Position numbers and translations under genes: made by a program
Part shown: positions 10,101 through 17,700 of the stretch, in pieces
How the letters are laid out: each line of letters starts with the position of its first letter
Numbering within the stretch: the first letter of the stretch is position 1
The notes under the pieces: generated by a model
Seen by the model: the letters and a program-made list of their open reading frames with translations, nothing else
Databases searched by the model: none
Told to the model about the DNA's origin: nothing
NCBI GenBank assembly: GCA_937876125.1
Contig: CALEHF010000021.1
Coordinates: 1 to 42,382 of the forward strand
Direction: 5' to 3'
Origin: an uncultured bacterium
GTDB lineage: Bacteria; Planctomycetota; UBA8108; UBA1146
DNA length: 42,382 nucleotides

Positions 10101-10594
10101 TGGTCGACGACGCGAACTTCGAGGCGACGGTCACCTGGGACAACACCAGCGACTACAGCGCTCTCGAAGTGCTGATCGACGGCACCTCGGTGGCGACCTT
10201 GTCGGGAGCAGCGACCTCCGCGACGGTCACCCTGCTCGAGAGCGGCTCCTTCGCCCTTTGTGTCACTGGTACCACGATCTGCGGTGCCCCACTGCCGGCC
10301 GCTTGCGCAACAGGAATCGCTCCTGTCACGTTCCAACGTGGTGACTCGAACGGCGATACGACTCTCAACATCGCAGACGTCACTTCGAGCATCGGAGTGA
10401 TCTTCCTCGGCGACGGGCACCTCTGCTTTGACGCGCTCGACGCCAACGACGACGGCGGAGTCGACGTCTCCGACCCCGTCACCATCCTGCTCTATCTCTT
10501 CGCGGGCGGAGCCCCGCCGACGGGAAGCGCGGCCTGTTCCGTGGACCCGTCGAGCGACGCCTTGACCTGCGCGGCCAGCCTCTCCTGCCCGTAA
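4163..10594 (+). CDS. Giant MofA/MnxG-like multicopper oxidase with Fn3 repeats and dockerin tail
   Basis: This 2143-residue exported protein starts at ATG 4163, 8 nt after GGAGGAGGG, with signal peptide VLTVLWIAIAALVWG...AHAQG. Cupredoxin domains fill about residues 30-1540. Copper motifs are HVFHLHAHQW (410-419), HCHLYPHFAQGM (464-475, type 1 plus type 3 ligands), QHIHLVKFD (from 777) and THDHF...HQQHG (881-894). The stretch after QHIH, DVTSSDGSGNGWNYEDGTFS, resembles the large Mn(II)-oxidising oxidases MofA and MnxG, so Mn(II) oxidation is the best guess; laccase-like activity remains possible. Compared with laccases the motifs are permuted: the C-terminal pair comes first. Two more cupredoxin-like segments (about 900-1540) lack a full ligand set. 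Six Fn3/Ig-like repeats of about 85 residues (about 1550-2055), several carrying paired cysteines, precede a type I dockerin-like end with loops DSNGDTTLNIAD and DANDDGGVDVSD. The likely location is the cell surface or outside. It has its own leader and terminator. Confidence 0.8.
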   Translation: MRDVLTVLWIAIAALVWGTLSGGTAHAQGTDPEFYPLPCTNTITAHVVAMDQSLFYNRFGAFDPNGMIFSLERNVEPEVGTELAPGNVRLKAGIRPRPLTLRVNEGDCIEITLTNLLDPSLVINVATRSVSMNVSGLELAQGSMIGTAAGNHLNPALAPGSTSTFTLYAPKRGSYHLNSLVSATGGEGDGGSQAHGLFGAVVVEPAGSTWYRSQVDALALSAATIGTNPNGTPIIDYDATFLDGTPILKLLDPTGELIYSDLNAIIADNASLNCTEAPPSGTCGEAYREFTVIFHDEIAIRQAYPELTNDVLFHGVRDGFAINYGSAGLGAEVIAVRRGEGPAKDCGECKFEEFFLESWVNGDPAMPTNKDPITGEAFEVTYPEDPSNVHHSYIGDPVRFENLHVGAETHVFHLHAHQWLYTPGDENSTYLDSQSISPGTSYSYEINYGGGGNRNLIPGDSIFHCHLYPHFAQGMWELWRSHDVFEDGTVGRNLPDNEIAGGTPNPALVPIPGRIMAPMPSAAFEGYPFYIAGQAGRRTPQPPLDIDHDGGLPRNRIVNSTWTDGPAAIAPHYFADPVAQRVTSNNPSVNLLGFARRIESAEMELLPLNGTPEEQAAMDFHSGLANPNPLLGPALPITTQYNWPAIGYPSFDSAGNPGYFLVNGLAPQPGAPYADPCPPTFIDGSGVVRTTPTRNYEAAYVQFDMTINQFGWHDRQARIAVLAQDVFSTLSGARAPQPLFFRANSGDCIVYKATNLMPGNLNVDDYQIFTPTDIIGQHIHLVKFDVTSSDGSGNGWNYEDGTFSPEEVRERIAAHNLHVDPDGDGTPNIPGAVLLTPEVHPFFGAGPNNDWIGAQTTVQRWWADPLVNNAGEDRTIRSVFTHDHFGPSSHQQHGLYALLVVEPTDSIWTMPDGLTVMGTRPDGGPTNWAANIIAGFGGTESMREFVFETGDFMPTYDTFNLPVATRSGLLNDPEAISTGGGSVTINYRNDPIAHDLTNADAYRFSSLVNNDPFTFVARAYPGDSVKISLAHGAQEGQHSFGVHGARWLQEGSNTNSGYTNKQEYGISEHFEMYFDLGDGLKHTVGPSGNTDFLTGSLTTPDLRGGMYGLIRAHGSQQPDLSLLPNNANWTLRPSHPLALGICPTGPGAPPKKSFALEAWRVGDLIGSQGLHLTERFGYRDPNALVFVHADEVPDIISGARALEPLVLRVNAGDCIDVALENMLPLTLPQFLGSNTGSSRVSLHPQLLSYDMGTSDGASIGRNPDSTVGPGETRLFAWYAGEVAGDDLGNVTWTPIEYGVTNLRSFGDVEGHATHGLYGVCVVEPEGSTFEDPDTGGAARSYEADIYDANGDLLFREFVLQWLDDVPQVTKNNGQLTDLATLRNFAGLNYRSEPLWARMGVLAPDPWTVMSGINQTWALSSAQSLVGCGGLPCGDPETPLCEVEAGTPVMYRVAMAGAGIAEPRSFTVSGHNWQSQPWTDDSTKIGENPTSRTVGSVGNIITGSHENLFMIAGGAARASGDYVYRANNNFSYSGGAWGILRVAPYARIPAAPVLNLACVGNTSSVDLSWTHGGDDYLGIEVYRDGLLIANLDPIQTSYTESGLAPGSYQYSVIAVNIDLPSDPTICNSQISPLGVENVTCDANGNLIALNWTAPPEVAGYDSIELARNGVSIASVSATTTSWQDIEAGFGTHLYEIVCVVSGISSAGAFCTSSIVPPPVGPITATVDNPCLGGMTAQWTIQALFESITVTLDGALLATLPGTATEVQVPLAPGSAGTLCVTGTASGLNSAPTCATLSVPIVEPTAVANLTCTTNEATLEAELTWVNTDNYASITISIDGSLFTTLPGTATSATIPVAYGGHTIELRGATVCGETLAPASCSVAIAPPAVSGLTTAIVDPCACTISATWTLGTAYDTITVSFDGVPVATLPGNLTLFPFSLPSASGELCVVGTVGGLESAPLCTIASCAPVAATAVENLSILVDDANFEATVTWDNTSDYSALEVLIDGTSVATLSGAATSATVTLLESGSFALCVTGTTICGAPLPAACATGIAPVTFQRGDSNGDTTLNIADVTSSIGVIFLGDGHLCFDALDANDDGGVDVSDPVTILLYLFAGGAPPTGSAACSVDPSSDALTCAASLSCP

Positions 10595-10630
10595 CGGGGA
10601 CGCGTACCACGACTTCTTTCTGAGAAACTC

Positions 10631-10662
10631 GAGGGCTGCGGGTCATAGGACCCACAGCCCTC
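10631..10662 (+). terminator. Terminator of the oxidase gene
   Basis: GAGGGCTGCGGGTC (10631-10644) pairs with GACCCACAGCCCTC (10649-10662) with a single C/A mismatch and a 4-nt loop. A TTCTC-rich stretch follows. It lies 36 nt after the oxidase stop codon. Confidence 0.75.
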
Positions 10663-10672
10663 CTTCTCATCG

Positions 10673-10852
10673 GGGAGCCTCGAGATCTTCGATAAGATCC
10701 GCGCGACTTATCCCGCGCAGGTATTCCTGTTCTTGTCTGGGCTCCCGGAAGGGCTCGACGCACTCCCGGAAAAGTGCGCGTTCATCCCAAAGCCGTTTCG
10801 CTCGAGCGATCTCGAAGAGAAGCTACGCGATCTCGTGAACCTCTACGCGTAG
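10673..10852 (+). pseudogene. 3' remnant of a CheY-like receiver domain gene
   Basis: The frame ending at TAG 10850-10852 encodes GSLEIFDKIRATYPAQVFLF, then LSGLPEGLDALPEKCAFIPK and PFRSSDLEEKLRDLVNLYA. This is the alpha4-beta5-alpha5 end of a response-regulator receiver domain, including the invariant Lys-Pro (KPF) pair. The phospho-acceptor Asp, the earlier strands and any start codon are absent. Upstream, the frame runs directly into the oxidase terminator. At about 60 residues it cannot be a working receiver. A regulator gene seems to have lost its 5' part, perhaps when the oxidase gene arrived. A 6-bp stem (CGCTGA/TCAGCG, 10855-10871) follows the stop at once. Confidence 0.65.
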
Positions 10853-11191
10853 GTCGCTGACTGCATCAGCGCCCCACGTTCGTCGAAAGAGAGGAGCTCA
10901 AAGGAGAGAAGAATCGTGCCACGGGAGCCACCGTCGTCACGACCTCAAGCATTACGCGTCAGGCCTTCTTCACCTTGCGAGCAGAGGCCAACCAGAAGAG
11001 CGCCGCAAGTACTGGAGACGCGCCTTTTGATCGAGAGGGGCGAGGAGCTGGACCTCTACGCCACCGGCGGCCGAGTTTCAGAGGAGCTAGACGACCGAGC
11101 GGAGTCACGCAACCGATGGAGATCCAGCCGAGACTCACGAGAGAAACTCGGCGTATCCAACGTCTTCCTGCCGCGCCCGAAGAGGCACGGG
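10853..11191. other. Intergenic region, receiver remnant to selB end
   Basis: About 340 bp without a gene I can support. It holds the 6-bp stem at 10855-10871 and purine-rich sequence. A minus-strand frame ends at 10959 with a short hydrophobic, basic-tailed peptide (LAALFWLASARKVKKA) but has no start or ribosome site of its own after selB. No tRNA-Sec was recognised here. Confidence 0.4.
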
Positions 11192-13117
11192 TCACTGCTC
11201 CTCCAACACTTCGCGCGCATCCCCCACTCGACGCGTTCGCTTCAATGCATCGAGGCGCTCGAGGATCGGGATCGCGAACTTCCGCGTCGTTTGGAGAACA
11301 TCCTTCGCAACACTCGCGCTGAACGGCCCGTTTGCCTGGAAGTACGTCTTCAACTTCTCGAACGCGATTTCGATCGCTTCCGCCTCGAGCTGGACCTCCG
11401 GATTGAGGCGGACCCACAGCCCTTGATCGACGAGAAGCGAAGCGAGGCGCTCGAGACTCGCGAGGTCGAGCTTTCGTGCCTCGGCGAGTTCATCGAGCCG
11501 CGGAGGTGCGAACAATTGCGTGCGGTACGTCTCGCGCAACAGCTCGTAGGCTTTTTGATCGGCTTCGTCGAGTCCGACTTCGCGACCGGGGAGCCCCACC
11601 TTGCCGCCGCGAAGTGATTCGATGACGCCCTCTGAGTCGAGCTTCACCAAGAGCGCTTCGAAGTACTCCCCCTCGAGCCGCGCTTCGTCACGCACCTCGA
11701 GTTTCGGCACATGGACGCGGTACGGGTTCCTACGGAAGCAAGAATCGAGTCCGGCGAGGACGCGCTGCCGTGCGCGTCCCAACCCCTCGCCCGGGAACCA
11801 GTGCCCGCCGCGAGCGGGGACAATCGCGCCTTGCTCCTCGAGGGACGTGAGGATCACGCGCAGCTCCGCTTCGGCGATGGCCGCGCGCTTCGAGAGATCT
11901 TTGACGGATACGAGTGCAAAGGGGTCTTCATCGACGACGCTCGCGACGTAGTCAGGTTGACTCCCGAGCGCTTGCTCTTTGCGATCGAGGGACGCGAGCA
12001 CATGGTCCTTGCCCATTTTCAGCCGCCATGTCGAGCGATCGAGAACCTCTCCACCACCGAGCGTGAGCATCGGCGTCTCCTGCCGAAAGACGTAACGATC
12101 TCCCGGCGCGACCACCACCGGCTCCGCGAGCCGAAACTGTGCGTACGCCTCCTCCCCCGGATTGACCTGCTTTCGATCCAGGAGGAACATCTTTCCCACC
12201 ACCTCGGAGGTCCCGCAGTGGAACCGCACCGGCATTTGGTGGTAGAGGGCTTGCTTGAGAGTCGGCAGAGCGCGAAGCCGGGCCTCGATCATCGTTGCGG
12301 CGCGAAAGTAGCCCGGAGTCGCGGCGACCATCCCCCGATGGACATCATGAAAATCAATGTCGGAGAGGTTCATGGCGGTCGAGTGCCCGGCATGCGCGCG
12401 TTCGACAGGAATCTTGTACGCCTGGAGCGCGCGCACCCGCCCGGTTGCGCCGAGGGGCAGTATCTCGATCTGGTCGCCGGGAGAGACGCCCCCTGAAACC
12501 GGGATGCCGGTGACGACAGTGCCGTGTCCCTTCGCCGAAAAGACACGCTGCACCGGCATGCGAAAAATCCCGCCATCGTCACGCGGCGGCACTTCGTGAA
12601 TCGCAGCATCGAGAGCTGCTTGAAACTCTTCGAACCCTTCTCCGGTGATCGCTGAAATGCGAAACACCGGCGCATCTTCGAGGAACGTCCCCGCCACAGA
12701 TTCGCGCACCTCTTCCTCGACCAGCTCGACCATGTCCTCTTCGACGAGATCGATCTTGTTGACCACGATGAGGCCGCGGCTCACCTGCAAGAGACTCATG
12801 ATCTCGAGGTGCTCGCGCGTTTGCGGCATGACCGAGTCATCCGCGGCCACGACCAGAATCACCAGGTCGATCCCACTCGCCCCAGCGACCATGTTCTTGA
12901 TGAACTTCTCGTGGCCGGGGACATCGATGATGCCGACCGTTTCTCCGGATGAGAGTTTGAGTGGGGCGAAGCCGAGGTCGATGGTCAGCCCGCGATCCCG
13001 CTCCTCGGGCAGGCGATCGGGGTCAACACCGGTGAGGCGTCGCACGACCGACGACTTCCCGTGATCGATGTGCCCGGCGGTCCCGATGACGACGCGGTAG
13101 ATCTGCTGGTCGGACAT
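11192..13117 (-). CDS. selB: Selenocysteine-specific elongation factor SelB
   Basis: This 641-residue translational GTPase delivers Sec-tRNA(Sec) to UGA codons marked by a SECIS element. Start ATG 13117 (MSDQQIYRVVIGTAGHIDHG) has the weak purine-rich site GAGAGG just upstream; the longer frame lacks coding character. GTPase motifs are G1 GHIDHGKSS (residues about 14-22), G2 RGLTIDLGFA, G3 DVPGHE, G4 NKID and G5 SAITGEG. EF-Tu-like beta-barrel domains follow, with VFSAKGHGTVVTG. The C-terminal half has the helical winged-helix repeats expected for SECIS binding (ending LERLDALKRTRRVGDAREVL). Length is normal for the family. It is a single minus-strand gene diverging from the membrane protein at 13441. 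No selA, selD, tRNA-Sec or UGA-containing selenoprotein gene was seen in the window, so partners must lie elsewhere. Confidence 0.93.
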   Translation of the reverse strand: MSDQQIYRVVIGTAGHIDHGKSSVVRRLTGVDPDRLPEERDRGLTIDLGFAPLKLSSGETVGIIDVPGHEKFIKNMVAGASGIDLVILVVAADDSVMPQTREHLEIMSLLQVSRGLIVVNKIDLVEEDMVELVEEEVRESVAGTFLEDAPVFRISAITGEGFEEFQAALDAAIHEVPPRDDGGIFRMPVQRVFSAKGHGTVVTGIPVSGGVSPGDQIEILPLGATGRVRALQAYKIPVERAHAGHSTAMNLSDIDFHDVHRGMVAATPGYFRAATMIEARLRALPTLKQALYHQMPVRFHCGTSEVVGKMFLLDRKQVNPGEEAYAQFRLAEPVVVAPGDRYVFRQETPMLTLGGGEVLDRSTWRLKMGKDHVLASLDRKEQALGSQPDYVASVVDEDPFALVSVKDLSKRAAIAEAELRVILTSLEEQGAIVPARGGHWFPGEGLGRARQRVLAGLDSCFRRNPYRVHVPKLEVRDEARLEGEYFEALLVKLDSEGVIESLRGGKVGLPGREVGLDEADQKAYELLRETYRTQLFAPPRLDELAEARKLDLASLERLASLLVDQGLWVRLNPEVQLEAEAIEIAFEKLKTYFQANGPFSASVAKDVLQTTRKFAIPILERLDALKRTRRVGDAREVLEEQ

Positions 13118-13440
13118 ACGGCCTCTCGAAAGGTTGGGGCGGCATGGTGGGGCGGAGGTGCGGCAGTCCCGCGGCCTCTGGGGCTGCTCGCTGAGGATAC
13201 GGGATAGACCGAGGGATGGGACCGTTTCCGCCGGTTCTAGATCTCCTCGTGGCGAAGCGCGGGGGGTTAGCAAGGCGGTTGGAGTGATCGAGCCGGAACA
13301 AAGCGAGCTGGTCAGGACCGTGCCGCGCTCTCCCCATCGCCCGCCCAAGCGGTCCGACCGCCCGTTCGAAGGAGCCGGTCTCCGTCACCTCTGGGGCGGC
13401 TACCTTGACCCGGCCGAGGACGAGTCCTACGATTCATGCT

Positions 13441-14334
13441 ATGTCACAATCACGCGATGAACTGTTTCTGAAGCTCGCGCTCCGTCAAGGGCTGTTCTCT
13501 CAGCAGGAGGCGCGGGAATTCCTCATCCGTTACCGGACTGAGGGTGCACGCGGCGAAGGGGTCGGCCACTGGCTCGTGGTCGAAGGGGTGATTGCCGAAG
13601 AGCAAGCGGAGGCGATCCGCGCTGCCATTGCGCACCGCGCCGAAGGACACGTCGACTCGACGCGTCGACGCGTCCCGAAGCGGGCGGGAGGGGGCGCCCA
13701 ACCGACGGCGGGCCACGGCCACCATCCGGTTCGACACCATCGCCCTCCGCAAGGGATCAGTGTCACGTCGACCCAAAAAGCGCTCTACATCTCGACGGGC
13801 GTCGTCGCGTTGGGACTTCTGATGTTCCTGGTGTTCCAGTTCCAGAAGCCCGCTGTGTCGCTCACCGACATCGCCAACAAAGACAATCAAGAGTCCGAGG
13901 GCAAGAAGGACGAAAGCGTCGCCGAGATTGCAGATCGGTTGCGGGGCGCCGACGTCACGACATCCTCCGCGCAAGTGAGCACGCCGAAGTGGACGAAGGA
14001 AGAGATCGAGTCGATGTCCCAACGGGTCCGCGACGGGATCTCCCGAGCGCGCGCCCACCAGAGCGATGGGCGCCTCGGCAGAGCAATCGATTCGATTCGA
14101 AAGAGCCTCGATGACTTCGGCGACGTGGTCCCGGCCGAAGTCCAAAAGCTCGCGGACGACGAGCTCGCCGAGCTTCAGAAGGTGCTCGACGCCGCGTACG
14201 CGGAAGCCCTGATCACGTTGCGCAAGCAACAAGCAGAGGGGGATACCGAAGGAGCGGAGGAAACGATCCTCGAGATCGGGGATATCTGCGGAGACGAGTA
14301 TATGGAGAAGGCGCGCGGCGGCTCGAAAGAGTAG
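13441..14334 (+). CDS. Single-pass membrane protein of unknown function
   Basis: Not assigned to a family. The 297-residue protein has an N-terminal cytoplasmic helical domain (about 1-60: DELFLKLALRQGLFSQQEA, then GHWLVVEGVIAEEQAEAIRA). It resembles a short helical module I associate with planctomycete kinases and regulators, an impression I could not check. A His/Arg/Gly-rich basic linker leads to one transmembrane helix (about 118-138, ISTGVVALGLLMFLVFQF). An acidic, helical C-terminal domain rich in Glu, Ala and Lys (about 170-297) follows and could be TPR-like or coiled coil. ATG 13441 has only a weak upstream GAGGACGAG. The gene diverges from selB with a 323-nt shared promoter region and is followed by its own hairpin. 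Confidence 0.7.
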   Translation: MSQSRDELFLKLALRQGLFSQQEAREFLIRYRTEGARGEGVGHWLVVEGVIAEEQAEAIRAAIAHRAEGHVDSTRRRVPKRAGGGAQPTAGHGHHPVRHHRPPQGISVTSTQKALYISTGVVALGLLMFLVFQFQKPAVSLTDIANKDNQESEGKKDESVAEIADRLRGADVTTSSAQVSTPKWTKEEIESMSQRVRDGISRARAHQSDGRLGRAIDSIRKSLDDFGDVVPAEVQKLADDELAELQKVLDAAYAEALITLRKQQAEGDTEGAEETILEIGDICGDEYMEKARGGSKE

Positions 14335-14352
14335 GCGGCCTGAGACGTGTTG

Positions 14353-14409
14353 AGGCGGGCCCGAGCCGTGACGGACGCGACGCGTTCTCACGACCCGGAG
14401 CCCGCCTTT
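14353..14409 (+). terminator. Hairpin after the 13441 gene
   Basis: AGGCGGGC (14353-14360) pairs with GCCCGCCT (14400-14407), followed by TT. The loop is long (39 nt) and itself structured. It lies 18 nt after the stop codon. Confidence 0.5.
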
Positions 14410-14731
14410 CGCATCGATCAGGTGGAGTCGCAATCTAGTGAACAGCAGGTTCCCCCGAGCCGTTCGGCGACATCGACAGTGGCAAGCCCCTTGAATCAGG
14501 GTGCGAAGAATCGATGAACACAGCGCCGACCGGGAGTTCCGGCACTCGTCCTCTAGAATGAACTAGACTCCATATCTAGCGTCTCGTACGCTTGTTGTCT
14601 CGAGATCTCGCAAGTCATCGATGCATTCCTTCTCCGTGGAACTCGCCGTGACCCAACCTCGAGCTGCACCGCTCCCCGCCATGTGCAGGCACCATTGACC
14701 CGAACTCCCTGAGTTCGGCAGTCGTGAATGT
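14410..14731 (+). promoter_or_regulatory. Upstream region of the kinase-receptor unit
   Basis: The 320-nt gap probably carries the promoter of the kinase-TonB unit, but no clear -35/-10 pair is visible. Two small dyads stand out: TCTAG-N6-CTAGA (14552-14567) and CGAACTC-CCT-GAGTTCG (14701-14717), a perfect 7-bp stem with 3-nt loop ending 14 nt before the chosen GTG. The second could affect ribosome access, since no good ribosome site is seen there. Confidence 0.35.
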
Positions 14732-17700
14732 GTGGCCGAAGTGGGAAATGTCGATCCACGGCAATTCAAGCTCATCAAGAATCTGTATTTCGAACTCCTC
14801 GAGCTTCCCCCCGCTGATCGAAGTGCCCATCTCGACCGATCCTGCCGGGGAGATCCTGAGGTTCGGAGACGGGTCGAGAAACTGATCGCTGCCAACGGAC
14901 AGGCAGGCGTCTTCCTCCAGTCTCCGACTCTCGATTTCGCCTTGATCGATACGCCACTTTCACCATCTCGAACCGCGCGTTCCCTTCCCACTCAATCTCG
15001 GTCCGACCTACCGGCTTCGCCTCTCTTCCAGATCGAACGCGAACTGGGACGGGGAGGGATGGGGACGGTATACCTAGCAACCGAGAAAGAGCCCCCGCGC
15101 CGCCAGGTCGCACTGAAGCTACTCCCTGAGGAGTTCAGGAACGAAGACAAGAGGTGCGCGTGGTTCGAGAACGAAGCGACAATGGCGGGGCGGATCAATC
15201 ACCCCAACGTCGCGACGATCTACTACTTCACCAAGATGGGCGACGGGCAACCCGCCATCGCGATGGAGTACGTTCCCGGGGAGCCCCTCAGCGATCTGCT
15301 CGCGCGCAGAGACGAGCCGCTCTCTCTGACTGAGACGGTGGAGATCGGGGTCCAGATCGCGCGTGGCCTCGCACAGGCGCATCGCCAAGGGATCGTGCAC
15401 CGAGATCTCAAACCGGGGAACGTCATGATGACCGAAGAGGGTCAGGTCAAGATCCTCGACTTTGGCATCGCGAAAGCTTTGCACCTTCTGAATCCCGGGC
15501 GGGAGGTGAGCCCTGCGATTGGTGCCCCGACCCCAGACGATTCTTCGCCCGTCGCATACACCATCGGGTACTCCCCGCCGGAACAGGTGAAGGGTGAGAC
15601 CATCGACGCGCGCACCGACCTCTTCTCGCTCGGGGTCGTGTTGTACGAGCTTGCGACGGGAGAGCGCCCGTTCGATGCGTCGCAGATCGAGTCCGTGCTC
15701 ACTACAACACCTTCCTACGTCGATCTCCCCCACCCCTTGGTGAAGATCATCGAGCCCCTCCTCCGCAAAGATCCGGGGGAACGTACCCAGAGCAGCGCGG
15801 AAGTCCTCGATCAGCTGGAGCGACTGCAGCGATCTCTCTCCAGAGGGTTCTTTGGGGTGAAGAAGAACATCGTCGCACTCACCTCCGTCGTCGTGCTTCT
15901 GATGATGCTCGTCGTCTTGGTCGTGGGCATGCCGTCATACTTTCGCGAACGCGCCTTCGAAGAGGTGAGAATGCATCTGCTCGCCATCGAAGAGGTGAGA
16001 GGTAATCTGGATGAAGAGCAACCGATGTTGCGGAAGGTAAGCGTTGAACTCAACAAACTCGAGGAGGAATGGCCGCTCGATGAGCGCATGGTTGACTTGC
16101 GCGAGAGGTTCACTGCCGCTGTAGCAGAAGTACAGAACGATCGCTTGGACCTTCTCAAGGTTCGCCTCTACGCGGGAGAGATAAAGGAGGCGATAGAGAT
16201 CCGTGACAAGATGCTGCAGCTCGAGCAGAGCGGAGACAGGATCGAAGGCGCGAAAACTCTAGTCGAGAAAACTGAGGCGCTGGACAGAAAACTTGACAGC
16301 TTGGTATCCAAGGTGACGGAAGCATTCGAAGGGAAGAGAATTGTCAAGCTAGAACAAGCTGCCGAGAGTATCTCTTCACTCTCGAGTTTCAGCATCGATG
16401 ATCACGACTACGCGCCTGCTAAAGACGAAGCACGGACCCTGAAGGCGGACCTGGTGGTCCTGCTCGTTTCCTCAACCGAAGCTCCAGGAGATCTCACGCC
16501 CGCTGAGCGACTCACGTTGGAAGACTTGCTCCAGACTTGGGCACCCAGCGCCCGGTCCACTTCGTCCCCGGAACACTCTGCCCTCGAATACCTTCGGCAA
16601 TGGCAACGCTCAGAGAAGCTGGTGGTGTCCTCCGGAGAAGAAGGCAATACCGCCGAATCGCTACGGGCCATCCTCAAAAATCTAGAGCCTCTTGGCTTCC
16701 CCAAGCAAACCGCAATAGTCACAGACAAACTCACTCGGCTCTTGGGGCGTGCGGACGCGAAGGCGCTCGCACTTCAGCTCTTCCGTGAACAGTCGCTGGA
16801 GAAGATCACAGCGCTCAATCAATTGAGAAGTAACGAATTCGCGCGAGAAGCAGCGTGGCTTGACCGGCTCAAGGAAGGCCTCGGGACACTGGACCCAACA
16901 CAAGCCGGTATCTGTCTCGAGGAGCTTCGCAAGGCTCGAGAGGATCTACAGGACGAGTTCAAGGCTGCTGCTCAGGCACTGCTAGAAGATCTCTCGGCAA
17001 GACGCTGGCACCGAACTGTTCAGCACCGAGTCCTCGAGCGGAAGTCGGGCGAAGCGCTTTCCGCCCTCACCAGTTGGAGGGCAGAACCGATGGGGGGCGC
17101 GGCCGACCAGGAAGCGGCAGCCGATCTCATCTCTGAGCTCGAGGCGGCCGAACGCGCTCGTACGGAAATTGAGAAGACACTCGTGGCGTTTCGCCAGTCC
17201 TTGGCGAAGGAGAATCCCGATGCTGCAAAGGAGCAGCTCGTTGCGCTCCGGCCGCAGTTGAAAGGAGCGATCGAGAGGCTCGACCAGGAAGAGAGCCTCG
17301 CTCGAAGTCTCAAGTCAGACACAAACAATGTGGAGCGCCTTCGCGAACGGGCGAGGTTTCAGCTTTACCTCGGCGAGTACGCGAAGGCACAGGAGTCTTG
17401 CCGACTCTTGAGCAAAGATAACCAAGATCCCGACGGCATACGGATCCAGGCCTCCTTCGCGCTCGCGATCGATTCCGACGAGAACGTCTCGGCGGCGCTC
17501 GAGGACCGACTGCAATCGCTGCAAGATCGACTCGTTATGTATTGGTACTGGAAAGGCATTCTCACTGATGATCTCGCTGGGTTGCGGACAGCCAACTTCT
17601 TGGAGCCTTGCGCCTCGCTGAAGCACCGCCTCGCCCAAGCCGAGCTCGGCAACGGGGAGTGGGCGGTGGCAGTCGCCAACTCCAAGGCCGCCCGACATGC

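Noticed and set aside
10959..11191. Minus-strand frame after selB ending in a hydrophobic, basic tail like a C-terminal sorting signal
   Set aside because: It has no start or ribosome site outside selB, and its upstream part is just the selB sequence in another frame.
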